Source: Costus lasius | Taxonomy: Eukaryota; Streptophyta; Magnoliopsida; Zingiberales; Costaceae | Direction: 5' to 3' | Length of the DNA stretch: 64,000 bases | Assembly (NCBI GenBank): GCA_027563935.2 | Contig: CM050450.1 | Span: 26,275,439-26,339,438 of the forward strand | Shown here: piece after piece, positions 43,860 through 62,935 of the stretch | How the letters are laid out: the number at the start of each line of letters is the position of its first letter | How positions within the stretch are numbered: the stretch's first letter is position 1 | Notes under the pieces: model-generated | The model's database searches: none | What the model was told of the DNA's origin: nothing | What the model saw: the letters and a program-made list of their open reading frames with translations, nothing else | Position numbers and translations under genes: made by a program

Positions 43860-45000
43860 CTAGATGGTCAACCTATTTGGCAATTCTTCTTATTTGTTGA
43901 ATTGTTGGCCCAGTGAAGTTAAAAGCCCAACCAAATGGGCCCTAACACTGGCCCCACAACAACATCATCAATATCATCATGACTTACACAACCGTTTAGT
44001 TTGTTAAATTATTTTATAAACTTAAATTCAATGAAAAGTTGACAATACCATATCTACATGATATGATATAGAAACTTAAACATGATATATTTTGGTTAGT
44101 TGGGTTTAAGCTCTAGTCAACCACCTATTTATGACCTAAAATAACTAAATTGGATTGAGTCAAAAATTGATTTACATATATAACACATTTATACATTTGT
44201 TATCAAGTATATTGTATATATATTATAGAATAATTATTTATTTAATATATATTTTATATTTATATTATATAATTCATATATTAATTAAATTATGTAGATT
44301 ATTTCGAGTAAAGCATCCATTGATAGACTTATTTGGTTAGGACTATGTTAACTCTTTTAATAATTGGGATATATTGAAGTTAAGCAAGATATAACATGTA
44401 AATTTTTAGAGGTAAAAATTAATGATAAGAAATACTAATAAAGATGTGTTTGGCGGACTTTTCCAACTATACGTAAAATGGAAAATGAATATAAATATAA
44501 AATTAAATATAAATATACATATATACATATAAAATATAAAATAAATATAAAAAATATATAAATAAAAATAAAAATAAAATAACTACTAAAATAAAAATAA
44601 AATAATAAAATGAATAATAAATATCAATAATAAAAAATAAAAAATAAGTATAAATAATAAAAATAAATATTTATAGTTAATTTTAGATATATTTTTTTAA
44701 TATGAAATTTATTTATTTAATAAAATTTAAATATTTTATATATTTTTATTTTAAAAAATAATATATCACCCCTAAACTACCGCTGGCCTCGTGAAAACCC
44801 ACCAAATGGCAATGCAGCCTAAATCTAATGGTAAAGATTTTTTTTCATAGAAAAAAAAAATGGATAGAATCTGGATGGTTTATTTTATTAATAACGTAAT
44901 TATTGGGTTGAGTGTTCAGGCCAAAATTTACCATTTAATTAGTTCAGAAGGGCCTGATTGATAATTAATTTTGTTAAATTTTTTTAATCCTTCAACAAGT
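43860..45000. other. AT-rich intergenic DNA upstream of YAK1
   Basis: No gene or element ends are recognised. From 44200 to 44760 the DNA is almost pure A/T (AAATATAAA-type runs), typical of matrix-attachment-like spacers. The composition turns GC-richer at about 45040, where the YAK1 leader begins. Confidence 0.5.
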
Positions 45001-45418
45001 TTGTCGAGAAAAACAAAGAAAGGAAATGTGAATTTCGAAATCGTCGCTGTGTGAATCCTCGGAAGGACGCCTCCCTTCTCCACCCCCCCCTCACCTTCGT
45101 AGAAGCCATAACCCTTCATCTTCCTTGTCGATCTCAAATTAAGCTCCTCTTCTCCTTCCTCGTTCTGCTTCCCCTCGCCTTGGAGCTCCCGATCTGGGCT
45201 AGGCGTTGCCGGCGCCTCCTCTTCGGAATCTGCCGCCCCCATCAGAATTGACACCAACGACAGCGATTCGTCAGGGTGAATTGAACGCCCCCCTGCCCTC
45301 ATAGAGGGAAACAATCGACTACATCGAAGATTTTTGCTGTCCCAGCTAGGTCGGCGGTGGGGCAGCAGAGGGGATCGGCCGATGGTGGTGTGGTGGGGCT
45401 GATTGCTCGTCAGGGGAT
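45000..45418 (+). promoter_or_regulatory. Probable YAK1 promoter-proximal region and 5' leader
   Basis: This is a GC- and CT-rich stretch (CTCCACCCCCCCCTCACC near 45077; CTCTTCTCCTTCCTC near 45150) just before the first coding exon. Such pyrimidine-rich leaders are common in plants. I cannot place a transcription start or TATA box with confidence. An open frame on the opposite strand (44928-45440) has no domain and is a chance frame. Confidence 0.4.
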
Positions 45419-51513
<6,095 letters not shown>

Positions 51514-51948
51514 GTAGGTTTTTGCACTTCTCTTTACTTCAGCACCTTTTTCTTACTTTTTTTTGTTATTCACGCTATTTAATGATAGAAATGAACTTGA
51601 GAATTTTTGGTCACATACAAAAGGAATGGTCAAGGTGATTCTTTAGACAATTAACCTGCCTGTATTCAGGTTTTTAGTTGACTAGATCATATTCTGTTTA
51701 TATATTATTAAGCTTAGAGTGAGATGGAAGTATAGCTATATGCCACACATCAACATAGAGCATGACAATTTCATTAACCAAGTCATCATAATCACAACAA
51801 TTTCACTTGCACTTAGAATTTAGTTTTGCAATTTATTATGAGCCATATAATATAAGATATTGATATTTGAGCTACAATACAATCATGACAAATAAGTTCT
51901 ATTAAGTCAATATAAAATATATCTAACTCTAACACTAAATCATGCCAC

Positions 51949-52051
51949 AAAAAAAAAAAAAAAAAAAAATAAAAATAAAAAAAATATATATATATATATA
52001 TATGTGCATATGTATGTATATGCATATGTATATGTATGTATGTATGTATGT
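51949..52051. repeat. Poly(A), (TA)n and (TGTA)n microsatellite cluster
   Basis: An A run of about 20, then an AAAATA transition, (TA)n, GTGCATATGTATG and (TGTA)n. Confidence 0.9.
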
Positions 52052-52464
52052 AATGATTTATCCATTACTAATATAAACTTGTTATCTATTGTTCCTTCTT
52101 GAATAGCTTTTTTGGAACTGTTTAGCTCTCTGTGGTTCTGTTGTCCTATTGCTGTGTTGAATATCTCATTCCGTAGCTTATGCCATCATTGCCATGTTAT
52201 TGTTTATATCAAATGACCATGTCTCTACTAATATGTCATTTGTTTTAATGTTCAACAATCATGCCCCTATTGACAAGTTCTCATTCACAATGCCTATGCC
52301 CTCATGGACATATTCTTAATTCCATTCACTATGATCATGTACTCATTATCATCTTTTTGCTTCTCAATCACATTGCTGATGCCTTTACAGGCATACTAAT
52401 CTAAAACTCAAGCAGTACATCCTCATCAATGTATCCTCAACTTACTGTCAATGATATATCTCTC

Positions 52465-52487
52465 ATATATATATATATATATATATA
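52465..52487. repeat. (AT)n microsatellite
   Basis: About eleven AT dinucleotides. Confidence 0.9.
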
Positions 52488-54380
52488 GGGTTTCATTGAC
52501 CATGCCCTCATTGACCTACCTTTTGAATGTCAAAATCATATCCTTGTTGAGATTCCATCTCAATGTCGATGATCATTTCGTCCCTAGGTTGCATCTTAAT
52601 GTCAATGGTCATATGTCATCATTTTCCATTTATATAACATTCCACATATTCCACTTACATGTATTTTACAGTCATATATATCAATAAATGCAAAGTTCTT
52701 ACCTTAGCTTAGTCATTTACTTCTGTCCTGTTCCAGACAGCACGGAGAAAGTGTATATCTATCACTTTTAGGATTACCACAGAAATTGACCGAAAATAAT
52801 GCTTGTACGTTACATAATATGTATATGTTCATGTGTGAACATTTAGCATTCATCTATGTATGGACACTTATGAACACACTCATTTGACATCAAAATAACG
52901 CTCAAGAAATTTCAACAAATGAGCAACTATATTAGTTCTAAGCGAATCATCCAAAATTTCATTTTAAACATCTAAATGTGCCACTATTTCATGATACACC
53001 AATTAAATATGAAAACAATCAGACCACTGGCATCTAGGTGTCAAATCCTTTTATATTTATCATGAAAACCTAAGATGTTATGTTCAAAACCTCCTACCTT
53101 TTCAGGTTCATGTTCTCCTAGAGTCCTAGGCCTCTTATCCTGTCTAAAATCTTGCCAGAATTCTTGTAGAAAGAGTCCAATCCCTAGAAATCTCTGTATC
53201 TTGCATGCTTCCCTTCCATCTCAGCCGAAAAACATCTAAAAGAGGTTGAGGGTTGGTTAGCTACACAGAGAAGAGGGAGAGGGTACTTGGGGGAAACTAT
53301 CCACTAATTCCTTCCATTTGCCCCTTAATATGTATGTAAATATTCATAATAGTTCAAATGAAGTCTAACAAAAGGACAAATTTTCTCCTAAAGGTTGTCT
53401 TTCGTTACATACCATTTTGCACATTTTTATTTTAGTTTATAAATTTTTTAAATTTATTCCGAAGTCCCATATTTTAGAGTTAGGTCCTTTGAACCAAAGT
53501 GATGTTTTAAATGCACACAAAATATTTTCAAGTTCTTAAAGAAGGAAAATTTGGTTCATTAACATATAACTACTAGGTGTTACATTCTTAGAAGAAGTTG
53601 AATGCCCAAATGTACGAGCACTTTATAATTTATAACAAATTTGCTGTGCTTTTTTAATCTTTTGGATGGATCTTATTAGTTTTAATTAAGGAATAAATAT
53701 GTGTTGTTTGTACATTAGTTGGCTTCAACTTATGTTTTAACTTTTAACTATGCAGTCAAAGTAGCTATTAAATATTTCAAGCCTAGATAGCAAAAAGCCA
53801 TATCCATATTTTTTGGTATGATAACCCATGATGTGTCAGACAATACCAACATAAAGAAATGGTGTATTTATTTGATCCAAAATAAGAGCTCATGAAACAT
53901 AGATAAAGAATTAAAAGAACTAAGTATTACAATTCAACGAATAACTATCCACTAATATAAAATAAAGTAATTGCTTGTAATGAACAACATGGTAAAACCA
54001 TTCACAAATTATATATTTTCAACATTCTCTATTATGTTAGGGCATGTATATTTTCATGCTTTGCTTGTTACATAATTTCACAATGAATAGAATGAATGAA
54101 GTGATATAAAATGATGGCACAAGTTTGTAGATGGGGAACGCTATTGATTGACATGGAAGTCGAAATATATGGTAAGCAACAGTTGCCTTCATAGTTCAAA
54201 ATTTAATTCCAGATTGGTGATATACACTAGATCCTTCTATTTACAATATTTGGAAAGTTTAGAATATTATTATGTTTATAATAGAGGTTTAAACCTATCC
54301 TACTTATGAGTAATAACTATAATAATGAGGTGCCTCTTTGACTACATGTATGGCTTCAAAAATTGGTCTATACTAGGTGT

Positions 54381-55742
54381 CAAGGTTTGAAAAATTAGTC
54401 TATATCGGGTGGTACAACCTGTTTGTACCCATCGAGATGGACTTGAACAGAGGAGAAGAAGAAGAAAGAGGAGAAGAATAAAGAATAAAGCTCGTTGTTG
54501 CCAAAGGTGGAGGGGATCTTGCCAATGGATTTGCCCAATCGAGGCGGAGGGGATTTCCTAGCAGACTTGCTGAAGGCGCAATGGATCCTGCTTAATTTTA
54601 TTCGCTAGCTAAGAGGGAGGTCACTGGCTCTGTTATATGTATGCATTGGACAACCCTCTACCAACCCTTCTCCAATTAGCATTGCATGCTAGAGATTTCG
54701 CCACCAGCACTAGATTCGCCAATAGCTTTAATCACCTGCGTATGTCCAAGTGTCAAGCACTAGATTCGCCAGTAGCTTCAATCGCCTGTGTATGTCCAAG
54801 CGTCATGCGCCTTCTGCTACACTCGACTGCGTTGCTTCAACTCCCTATCCAGTTGTGCCAAGAGGATTACATTAGCTGGGATCTTTGCAGCTTCAACTCC
54901 CCATCTAGCCACACTTGTTGCTATGCTTGACTGCTCAACTTCAACTCTCCATCTAGCCATGCCAAGTGGATCATGCTAGTTGGGATCATGGTTCAAGGAA
55001 CTAGTTCGATCGGCTGGTCAGCTAGTTGGACTGGTACTTACTGGCCAAACTAAGCAAAAACTCGGTGAAACTGAGCTCGCCGCCGCCCGTGTCCGCCGCC
55101 GCTTCTCGCCCCCACCGCTGCCAAAGGAGTGAAGCTTCTGCTAAACGAAGCTTCCGCCGCCAGTAGAAGCTTCTTCGTTCGAAGCTTCCTGCTTTGGTTT
55201 CCGCCGCTCTGCCCTGTGCTCTTGTGCTAGTCCCTTGCCGAACTAGTACACACCGGAGGATCAAACTAGTTTCTCAATCCATGGTTGGGATATGTACGGC
55301 TACAAGTCCTCATCTAGCTATACCCATTGCTATACTCGATTGGCTGCCTTAACTCCCCATCTAGTCGTGCCAATCACGCCAATTGGGATCTCTATGGCCA
55401 TACGCCATGTCATGTGCCCTTGCCGGTTTTTCCATTTGGCATTGTTCTGGTGCCATGCTTGCGAAGTTAGGGCACGTCAGCTTGCACCTAGTCGCCTACA
55501 CAAACATTCAGTCGCTGCAGTGCTACAAAAACATTTAGTCGTTGTAGCATTAGAAAAACATTCCGTTGCTATTGCACTTGGACGAACATCTGGTACGAGC
55601 TTGTGTTCGCCATTTGGCATTTGTTTAGGTGTCATGCTTCTTCTCTAAGCATAAGCATTTAGTTCCCTCTGATACAAGTCGGTATGTACTAGCCCAAACA
55701 TGTTGACCGATACATGACATTTGACTGAATTTTTAAACCTTG
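54381..55742. mobile_element. Non-autonomous hAT-like element with nested insertion
   Basis: The ends CAAGGTTTGAAAAATTAGTC and (inverted) CAAGGTTTAAAAATTCAGTC match at most positions. The flanks CTAGGTGT (54373-54380) and CTAGGCAG (55743-55750) share 5 of 8 bases, compatible with a decayed 8-bp duplication. Inside, a roughly 100-bp phrase (CTTCAACTCCCCATCTAGCC with GTTGGGATC) is repeated about four times, and a 297-bp MITE is nested at 54987. Confidence 0.55.
54987..55283. mobile_element. 297-bp hAT-type MITE with perfect 8-bp target duplication
   Basis: The ends CATGGTTCAAGGAACTAG and (inverted) CATGGATTGAGAAACTAG match at 14 of 18. GTTGGGAT flanks both sides (54979-54986 and 55284-55291). 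The core is GC-rich, with four GAAGCTTC palindromes (55131-55190) and CGCCGCCG runs. There is no reading frame of note. Confidence 0.85.
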
Positions 55743-55749
55743 CTAGGCA

Positions 55750-56733
55750 GTACAATTGGTATGTACTGAGCATGGACCCATACGTACCGGTCTGAGTGTG
55801 GACTAGTACTAGGGTTTAAGGTTTCTTTCTTATTTACTCTTTCCTTCTTTCAAATTTTGTACTAGATTTAAGTTTATCTCTCCCTAACCTTAGATGATCA
55901 TTTTTTCTCTCTCTAACTTTAGCCGGTTCTCTTACCACTATTCACCCTAACCCTAGTCTCTCCGCTTTCTATTGCTTCTTCATCTTTGCATCCACTCTTG
56001 CAGCCTTTTGTCCCTAGTTGCTCCTCCTTCTCGGTCGGCTATTTCAACCCTCCATGTTAGTTAAATCCTTGTGCTCCTTTATATCGGTGCTTGCAAGCAC
56101 TTGCATTAGCCTCTATAGACTCTTTTAATGGCCCTTATAGCCGTATGTGTTGATCCATTGCATCCTTTTTTGTTGGTCTTTCTATCCTCCTACAGATTGC
56201 CCTTTTGTGTTGACCTTCCTCTTAGCCCACCCCCTCCTTGTATAGTAACATTTGCTTCCTCTCTTCCGGTTGCTATTCCTTGCATATTGACTAGGTTGTG
56301 GCATGTAAACAGAATCTTATATCATAAAGAATAGTCCTCTCTCTTTGATACCAAGGATGATTCTAGCTTGCTTTTAAACCCTCCTTCTAGGTGCTACATT
56401 AAATTTAGTAGTACATGCTATATTCCTTACGATTTCTTTGATTCTCTTCATGTTATAAAGAAGACTTCATCATTTTAACTCATTCACTTCATATGCTCAT
56501 GGTGCCTCTTATAATGCTTACGTTGTTCTACTTGGCTTCCTAAATATTGTGGAGCTTTATGTATTTGGAGCACCAACTTGTTGTTGTCCATTGCCAAGGA
56601 GATATGAGACACCTTACACAAAAATATTGCCCTCTTTTGATGACCAAATAGAAGAATTATAGATCTATGCAATGTTTAAGAAATTGGTATATACCACCTT
56701 GCATAATACAAGGTCAGTACCATATTATACATC

Positions 56734-56774
<41 letters not shown>

Positions 56775-56850
56775 TTTAATAATTTTAATAATAATATTAT
56801 TATTGTTAATGCTAGGCTACGGATCAATATCTTGAACTTTGGAACTATCA
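55750..56850. other. Unassigned DNA
   Basis: No gene is recognised. Pyrimidine-rich stretches (55830-56030, 56150-56280) contain chance open frames. A phrase GTACCGGTCTGAG near 55787 belongs to the accession-of-GTACC words that accompany the foldback family elsewhere in the window. Confidence 0.4.
56733..56773. repeat. (AAT)n microsatellite
   Basis: About 13 uninterrupted AAT/ATA units. Confidence 0.9.
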
Positions 56851-56879
56851 TCCTTGATTCATCCGTTGTAGAACATCTT

Positions 56880-58010
56880 AAGCTACATTAAGATTTTCTT
56901 ACTTAATATGTTAAGTTCCCCTATAATTCTTAGTTGCTTCCTCATCATCATTTGTTCCTTTAGTTTTGCTAGAGCCAACAAGCAAATGTACCTCTCTTTT
57001 TCAAGACTACATATTCTGATATTTGGGATCCTAATACTATACTTTTCTACTCTAGGATATATGGGTTTTGCGACATTTAATGATGATTACTCTTGCTTAA
57101 CCTAAGAATATTTGTTGAGAGCAAATCTTATTTGCTTTATCTATTTAAATGATTCTTTTAGGACATAAAAATAATAAACTTATACTACTACTAAAATTTT
57201 ATATATTGATAATGCCTTATGTATTTTGTTATCCTTTTAATTGAATAAAATTACTGCACGTAAGAATACATCTTCTCGATGTGGCTTGTACTATGGTATT
57301 TCTTGTGCACATTCTCAAAATTCTTTTAAGTGATATTATTCTTAATATCTCGATCTCATTAATTGTGTTCATTTTTTGCTATATGAGTTGAGTTCCTTCT
57401 GGTATTTGTTTCTTAGAAGCAAATAATGAATGGTGAAATAAAAGCATTAATTACTAGAGGTACTGGGGACATTGTTACTCTCTCATCTCCCTCAAAAGGA
57501 ATCACATGTTGAATCTTCACTATTAAATACAATTCTAATAATTCCATAGAGTGGTATTGGCCTATCCGGGACATTGTTACTCTCTCGCATTAGCTTTAGT
57601 GTTGCACGGTTAATCACTCTAATGATTTTCACATTATTGTTGTAGTAGCATATGTTGATGGTATTCCTCTCACATGGGGTAATTCATTAAGTTTTTTTGT
57701 TGTTGAAAGATCATGAGAAAAAATATCATTGTAGGTCTTGGAAATCCATAATATTTTCTTGGGTAAAAAGTAAAACAAGACAACCAAAAGATATATTATC
57801 ATCTAAAAAATATGCTTCAGATTTTGAGACTATTTCTTAGATACAAACTTTTTGAAACTTTTAATCATAAGTTATCTTATGATGAGTCTTGTGATGTTGA
57901 TACTACTCAATATTGTCACTTATGAAAACTTATTTATCTTACTATTACCAAATATGATATTTCCTTCGCACTTGGAGTTATTAGTCAATATATCTAGAAT
58001 TCAAAATAAA
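56880..58010 (+). pseudogene. Copia pol relic (integrase and RT pieces)
   Basis: Plus-strand fragments include an integrase core start, YSDIWDPNTI.FYSRIYGF (about 57000-57060). Farther on is an RT block: YVDGIPLT (57650, the YVDD box with Gly for the second Asp), GLGNP-YFLG (57740), KYASDFETIS (57815) and KLIYLTITKYDISFALGVIS (57925). Stops and frame changes are dense and both LTRs are unrecognised, so this is an old relic. If YAK1 continues beyond the window, this lies in its intron 9. Confidence 0.7.
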
Positions 58011-58137
58011 TTAGGAAGCAACTCTTATAATATTATACTATATTAACTAAGACTACTGAGAAAGAAACTTTTTTTATAGAAAGATACATAGATATCTCAG
58101 GGTTGAATCTTTCATTGATTCTGACTAAGGTTTGAAA

Positions 58138-58600
58138 ATATGGTATGAGACTATGTACTGGTAGATTCATGGATTGTTATGTATCTGACTATTAGTCCAT
58201 ACCAGACACATCAAGGGAAGCAGAAGCGCAGCGTCTGCCTCGGCTCACCACAAGGGGATAGTAGCAAAGGCGGAGGATGAGGGACGAGCGGCAAGCTTTC
58301 TTCTTCTTCTTTCGAGTGGCGAGCAAAGGCAAATGAGTGCCAAGTAGCTAGCTTTCTTCTTCTTCAATATGGTCTGAGACTATCTACTAGTCCATGCATA
58401 GATTGTTATGTACCTGACTATCAGTTTGTACCAGATACATCGAGGGAAATAAAAGCACAATCTGCTCACCTCGAGGGGAGAGTAGCAAAGGTGGAGTGAG
58501 AGTAGTGAGCAAAGGCCGGATGAGAGACAGTGGCAAGCTTTCTTCTTCTTCTTCCGAGTGGCGAGCAAAGGTAGATGAGTGAGAGTGGCTAGCTTTCTTT
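58138..58600. repeat. 229-bp tandem duplication
   Basis: Two units start at 58138 and 58367, both with ATATGGT.TGAGACTAT, GATTGTTATGTA.CTGACTAT and a GAGTGGCGAGCAAAGG block. A partial third unit (58600-58680) repeats GTGAGCGAAGGCAGATGAG. Each unit ends in a CTTTCTTCTTCTTC run. The start (CTAAGGTTTGAAAATATGG at 58125) resembles the CAAGGTTTAAA family ends. Confidence 0.75.
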
Positions 58601-58699
58601 CTTTCTTCTTCTTCTCCTCCTTCTCCTTGGAGGAGTGACGGTGGTGAGCGAAGGCAGATGAGCGACAAGCGACAAGCTTTCTTTTTCTTTCTTCATTCT

Positions 58700-60320
58700 T
58701 TTGCTCTGTTCAGTTGCAGGACCAACAATGTAGTAAGTTTTCACAGCAAGAGTTACCTTAGATTTTTACACCTATTTTGGATGAATGTTGCCACTTGGAA
58801 AAGAAAAAAAAAAGCAAGAAGTGGTTGCCTTATGGAGAGGATAGTTTGGCTACGTGAGTTCTGGAGTTGTTAGGGTGTAGTTTTGTGCTATGAAAGTACT
58901 GTTTCAATGTTTTTAAGCAAAATCTATATATAAAAACTAATACCTTGTTATCGAGATATAACTTCTTTATAAATAAAAATATTTTTATAATTAAAATAAT
59001 TAATAAGATGGTAGTGGTGATGGCAATGGCTGCCATGGTGGCATTTAAGGTTTTAGCAAGGTGTGTGTTTGCTTAAGAAGCCATACATAATATTTTTATA
59101 AATATTTTTTTTATGTTTAAAATAATTAATAATTTAGCATATGTGATGGTGATGACGATAATGATAACACATAAGGTTCCATTATAATATAGATTTGTAT
59201 GAGAGTAAAAATCACTAAAGAGTGCATACACATTAATTATTTTAAATATATATTATTAAAAAAAACAACTTTTAATAATTAGAATATAATTACAATGAGA
59301 TTATTAATATTTTCTATAAATTATGTAAATAATAATAGTAATATATTAATAATATATATATTAATTATAAAAAAATTAATTGTAATTAGATTAGTAATAT
59401 TTACCATTTATTTTAATAATAATAATAATAATAATAGTTATAATTTTATATTAATTATAGTAGCTGAACAAGCAACAACTCCCTAACACCCTATATTCTA
59501 TGAAGAAAAGAAAGTGGGAAGGAAAGGAAATTAAGGAGGAAAGAAAAGATGGATATATACACCCCAATCTTACCTTCCAAATTTGGAGATTTTGTAGCTT
59601 GGAAGAGTGAAACCAAAGGAGAGGTGTTATCCGAAGTGGCAAGCGGTGATCCTAGAGATGGAGCAGTGCGGCACGTGGTGGTGAGTAGTTGCATGTGGCA
59701 GCGGCAGTCACGAGAGGGAGCAGGCAATGATTGAAGAATAGGGCAGCAGTGGGTGAGTTTAGCTTACGAAGCGGACAAGTCTACTTTTTTGCCTAGTTTG
59801 GGTTAGATTGGGAAAGTAGGGCACTTTTCCCTCTTATTTTATCAGCTCTAGAATTGCTTAGTTTTAGTTATTTTGAACCTATGGCTATGCATAGTGACAT
59901 CAAACTACTAACTATATCACCAACAATTCTCCCTGCGAGAACTAAAATGTGGGATTGATTGACATTTTCTAAGAGAATAATGTCAACAAAAAATTTGTAT
60001 GCCTTTAACTAGCTCGAGGGAATATTAATGTGGTGGTTATAGATGTTTAATCCCACATTTTTTAGAATAATAAATATAGAAATACGGTGGCCTATAAAGA
60101 CATGCATTATCTTACTTTTTCATTCACACAAAATAAAACATTCCTTCGAATTGGTGTATTAATACTTGTACTAAGGTGTAAAATACTAGTCCACTACTGA
60201 TCAACTAGTCCCTAACATGGAATCAAATGCCGGTCCATATTAGGCTACTAGTATGTACTAGTTCAATCATGGATGGGTACTAGTATAAATAACTATATAT
60301 AAAAATTATAAATAAATTTA
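58700..60320. other. AT-rich DNA without recognised genes
   Basis: This holds short AAT/TAATA repeats (59320-59440) and a few short open frames with no domain. A 61-codon open frame at 59549-59734 and its antisense are not supported by similarity that I recognise. Confidence 0.4.
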
Positions 60321-60321
60321 A

Positions 60322-60323
<2 letters not shown>

Positions 60324-60390
<67 letters not shown>
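60324..60390. repeat. (AT)n-(AC)n microsatellite
   Basis: About 27 AT units followed by (AC)n. Confidence 0.95.
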
Positions 60391-60392
<2 letters not shown>

Positions 60393-60773
60393 ATTGGTAT
60401 TGTGTCGATACAGGTCAGTATATACCGGTTTGAGCATAGATTAGTACCATGTCTCAAATTGTTTTTATAAACCTTGGATTCCCCGCTCAAATTGGCATGT
60501 ATCATTATATCGATCATACTAACATGAAAGCACTATTAAGAATGATGCTATCCACTTCTCTACACTCCCATGAACTTGAATAAGGAGAGCCTTATCATTC
60601 TTTGTCTGTCAATGTTATTTTTTTTACCAACCTTCCTAAGTAAAACTTTCAAAGTAATAAAATGTGTAGGAAACCTTATAGGCTCAGCGACTATTATCTC
60701 ATCCTTCACAAAGTATTGCATCTTAGCATCTAACTTAATGATACTTGTATATGAACTAGGTGATAGTTTGTGC

Positions 60774-61072
60774 CAAGGTTTAAAATGCCAATCTCAGAGC
60801 CTGTATTGGTCTAGCAGAAGAAGAAGATAAGAGGAGAAGAAGAAGAAAGAGCTATAGAATCGACTGAATTGAGTGAGTGGAAGAAGTGGTATAGAAGAAG
60901 AAAAAGAGGACTGTACCGTTGACGGTGGAAGCTTGTGGTGGACGGCCCTCTTCTTGTTCTTTCTTCTTTTCTTCCACTCCGTTTGAGAAATCTTTGGTCC
61001 ATGTACCAGTCCCTACTCAGAGTGGTACAAATCGGCCATATCACTTGATATGAATTGATTTTTTAAACATTG
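60774..61072. mobile_element. 299-bp hAT-like foldback MITE
   Basis: The ends CAAGGTTTAAAATG and (inverted) CAATGTTTAAAAAATC face each other. The flanks GTTTGTGC (60766-60773) and ATTTATGC (61073-61080) match at 6 of 8 and differ by transitions, fitting an 8-bp duplication. The purine arm (AGAAGAAGAAGATAAGAGG) faces a pyrimidine arm (TCTTGTTCTTTCTTCTTTTC). Confidence 0.7.
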
Positions 61073-61399
61073 ATTTATGCATCCTTTGTTGCATGTTGTA
61101 ACCCTAGTACTAACTCTTGTATACAAATGTATATATATGGTATTGAAGCGACACTAACCCTATATGGTGTACTGACAAACCTAATGCATACTATGGTTTA
61201 AGATATCGGTCCATGCTAGTAAACTGATTGTGGACTAAATTGTTATATACTAGTAAATTGATTGTATTGACACGGTACAGTTGGTTCAACTCAGGTCCAT
61301 TTTGGACTAAGTTTTATTTTCAAAAGTAATATTATAATGTAATTTGATGTTTTGATCCATTTCAAATTTACAAAACAATAAATTTAAATAATTGTAAGC

Positions 61400-62170
61400 T
61401 GCGTAGAGGCAAAAAATGAGTAAATATGATAAGTCATATGATAAATTTATGATATATACCTTGTAGGCATGGTGTAGGAAGAGCTCCTGAGCTTTTCTAA
61501 TAAGTCATCAAGTAGGAGTTCTTACTATATCTAGCATGAATGATGAATATTTGAACATACAACGGCTACATGCAACTTAAGTCTATCCCGTGTAGTTCTG
61601 TAGTGTCCATGTTTGAAAGTCCTACCAAGACATGTGTTACTCATATGTTGAAGTCCACATGCTCATTAACTTCGTGTAGGTCACTACCTCCTATAGAAAA
61701 GATACCAGCAATGACATCAACACAAGATTAGATATATATAAACTCATTCTAAACTATATCCTTCATAACTTGGTTGGGACTATGATGAGCCACTCTTTGA
61801 CTTTGATGGTAGAGTAGATCTTATTTATTCATCCTCTAAAACTTGGTTCTTTACTTTGATGGAGTTGAATCTTTGCTTCTCCTTCTCCTTAGTGCATTGA
61901 TGTGTCATGCTACTTTTAGGCCTACTTAAGTTGCCACAATAATCTTCATCTTATGTAACATTAGTTGGACAATATACTTCAGTCCAAACTTTTTGATGAT
62001 AGTCTTCAAAAGTCAATGGACGTAATGAGTATCATGATACTCCGTGGATATATCTATTGACTTATGGAATATAACTTTCTTATTTATACTATTCTACGAC
62101 TATGCGGATTGGGTATAACATACTAACCCAGATCCACTTATTAATAACTCAAAGTGGGCCGTAACATTGC
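61400..62170 (-). repeat. Gypsy LTR (3' LTR of a minus-strand element), inner end not located
   Basis: On the minus strand it starts TGTTACGGCCCACTTTGAG at about 62169, right after a purine tract. The distal end toward 61400 is my estimate from typical size and was not verified. Confidence 0.45.
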
Positions 62171-62230
62171 CCCCCTCTCTAATTACAACCTTGTCCTCAA
62201 GGTTGTTTTATAATTCAAAATTTTAGTTAA
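62171..62230 (-). pseudogene. Gypsy pol C-terminus and polypurine tract
   Basis: The minus strand reads NLEDKVV followed by AGAGAGGGGGGCAA. This is the usual end of a chromovirus-type gypsy polyprotein (leucine-glutamate-aspartate-lysine linker) followed at once by the polypurine tract and LTR. Upstream of it the coding similarity fades quickly. Confidence 0.5.
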
Positions 62231-62639
62231 AACTGCATCCTGCGTCTTTCCTAAGTTTCTACGTTGCTCGTCCTTCAACCCCTTCCATGTTTTCATCCTT
62301 TGATAGTAGCATCAAACGAAATTGTTTATTTTCACATAGGTGCATCGGGTGGTAAGGTTGATCACAATGGAACCATAACCCCTTTTTTTTTATTATTGAC
62401 ATAGTCTTGGTGGGACATAGCTCCACTCCTCACATTGTCATAAGTGCTTGATGATGTTTGTTGAATTCCCACCTCGTTGGAGCTATGATGAGAGGTGTCA
62501 CCTTTTTTTCCCTCTAAGTTATCATATTGGAACTGGTACTGAAACTTCTCGTCAGTGAGTACCCACGGTTTGGGACGGTTCCTAGAGATGATTCAGGTAA
62601 TGCTAGGTGTATAGGAAGACTTTCTCCCCAAGAGTAATT

Positions 62640-62935
62640 TTTAAAATTTAAATGACTTTTGATCTCCACTCCTTCAATAGTTGTTTATCCTTTCAAATTA
62701 GTCTCTCTTATCATCTTCTTCTCAATTATGCAAGCTAAGTGGCTCTCATTACTTAGGTGGGTAAGAATCCTTGCTCTCTCTCTTATTTTAGAATTAAAGC
62801 TTTTTTAAAAAAATCCACATATTGTTGTTCTAGAAGATCGGGTATCCGTAAGACTATCTCCTCATAAGTTGCAATATGATCTGTCATTGTCAAGTCCCCT
62901 TGCTCTAGAGCTGCTAATCGCTCATACATAGGGAT
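62640..62935 (-). pseudogene. Gypsy gag-like fragment
   Basis: The minus strand encodes MYERLAALEQGDLTMTDHIA, then TYEEIVLRIPDL and ACIIEKKMIRETNLKG. This resembles the retrotransposon Gag core of plant chromovirus elements (weak but directional similarity). It lies about 0.4 kb before the pol end of the same orientation, so the pol centre is deleted. It is fused at its N-terminal side to the GACCCC-rich repeat. Confidence 0.45.

Larger units (their letters stand above)
51514..54380 (+). other. YAK1 intron 9 (or downstream DNA); no further exon recognised
   Basis: The exon 9 donor GTAGGT starts this stretch. It holds simple repeats (51949-52051; 52465-52487) and a segment at 52190-52640 in which phrases of the type CATGCCC-TCATTGAC and AATGTC(A/G)ATG(A/G)TCAT recur irregularly. 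I searched by eye for the expected next kinase exon (after the DILG motif) and did not find it. Confidence 0.5.

Noticed and set aside
52451..52687. 78-codon frame over an (AT)n run
   Set aside because: Starts in microsatellite sequence, with no domain.
56128..56334. 68-codon Pro/Leu-rich frame
   Set aside because: Pyrimidine-rich low-complexity DNA, no match.
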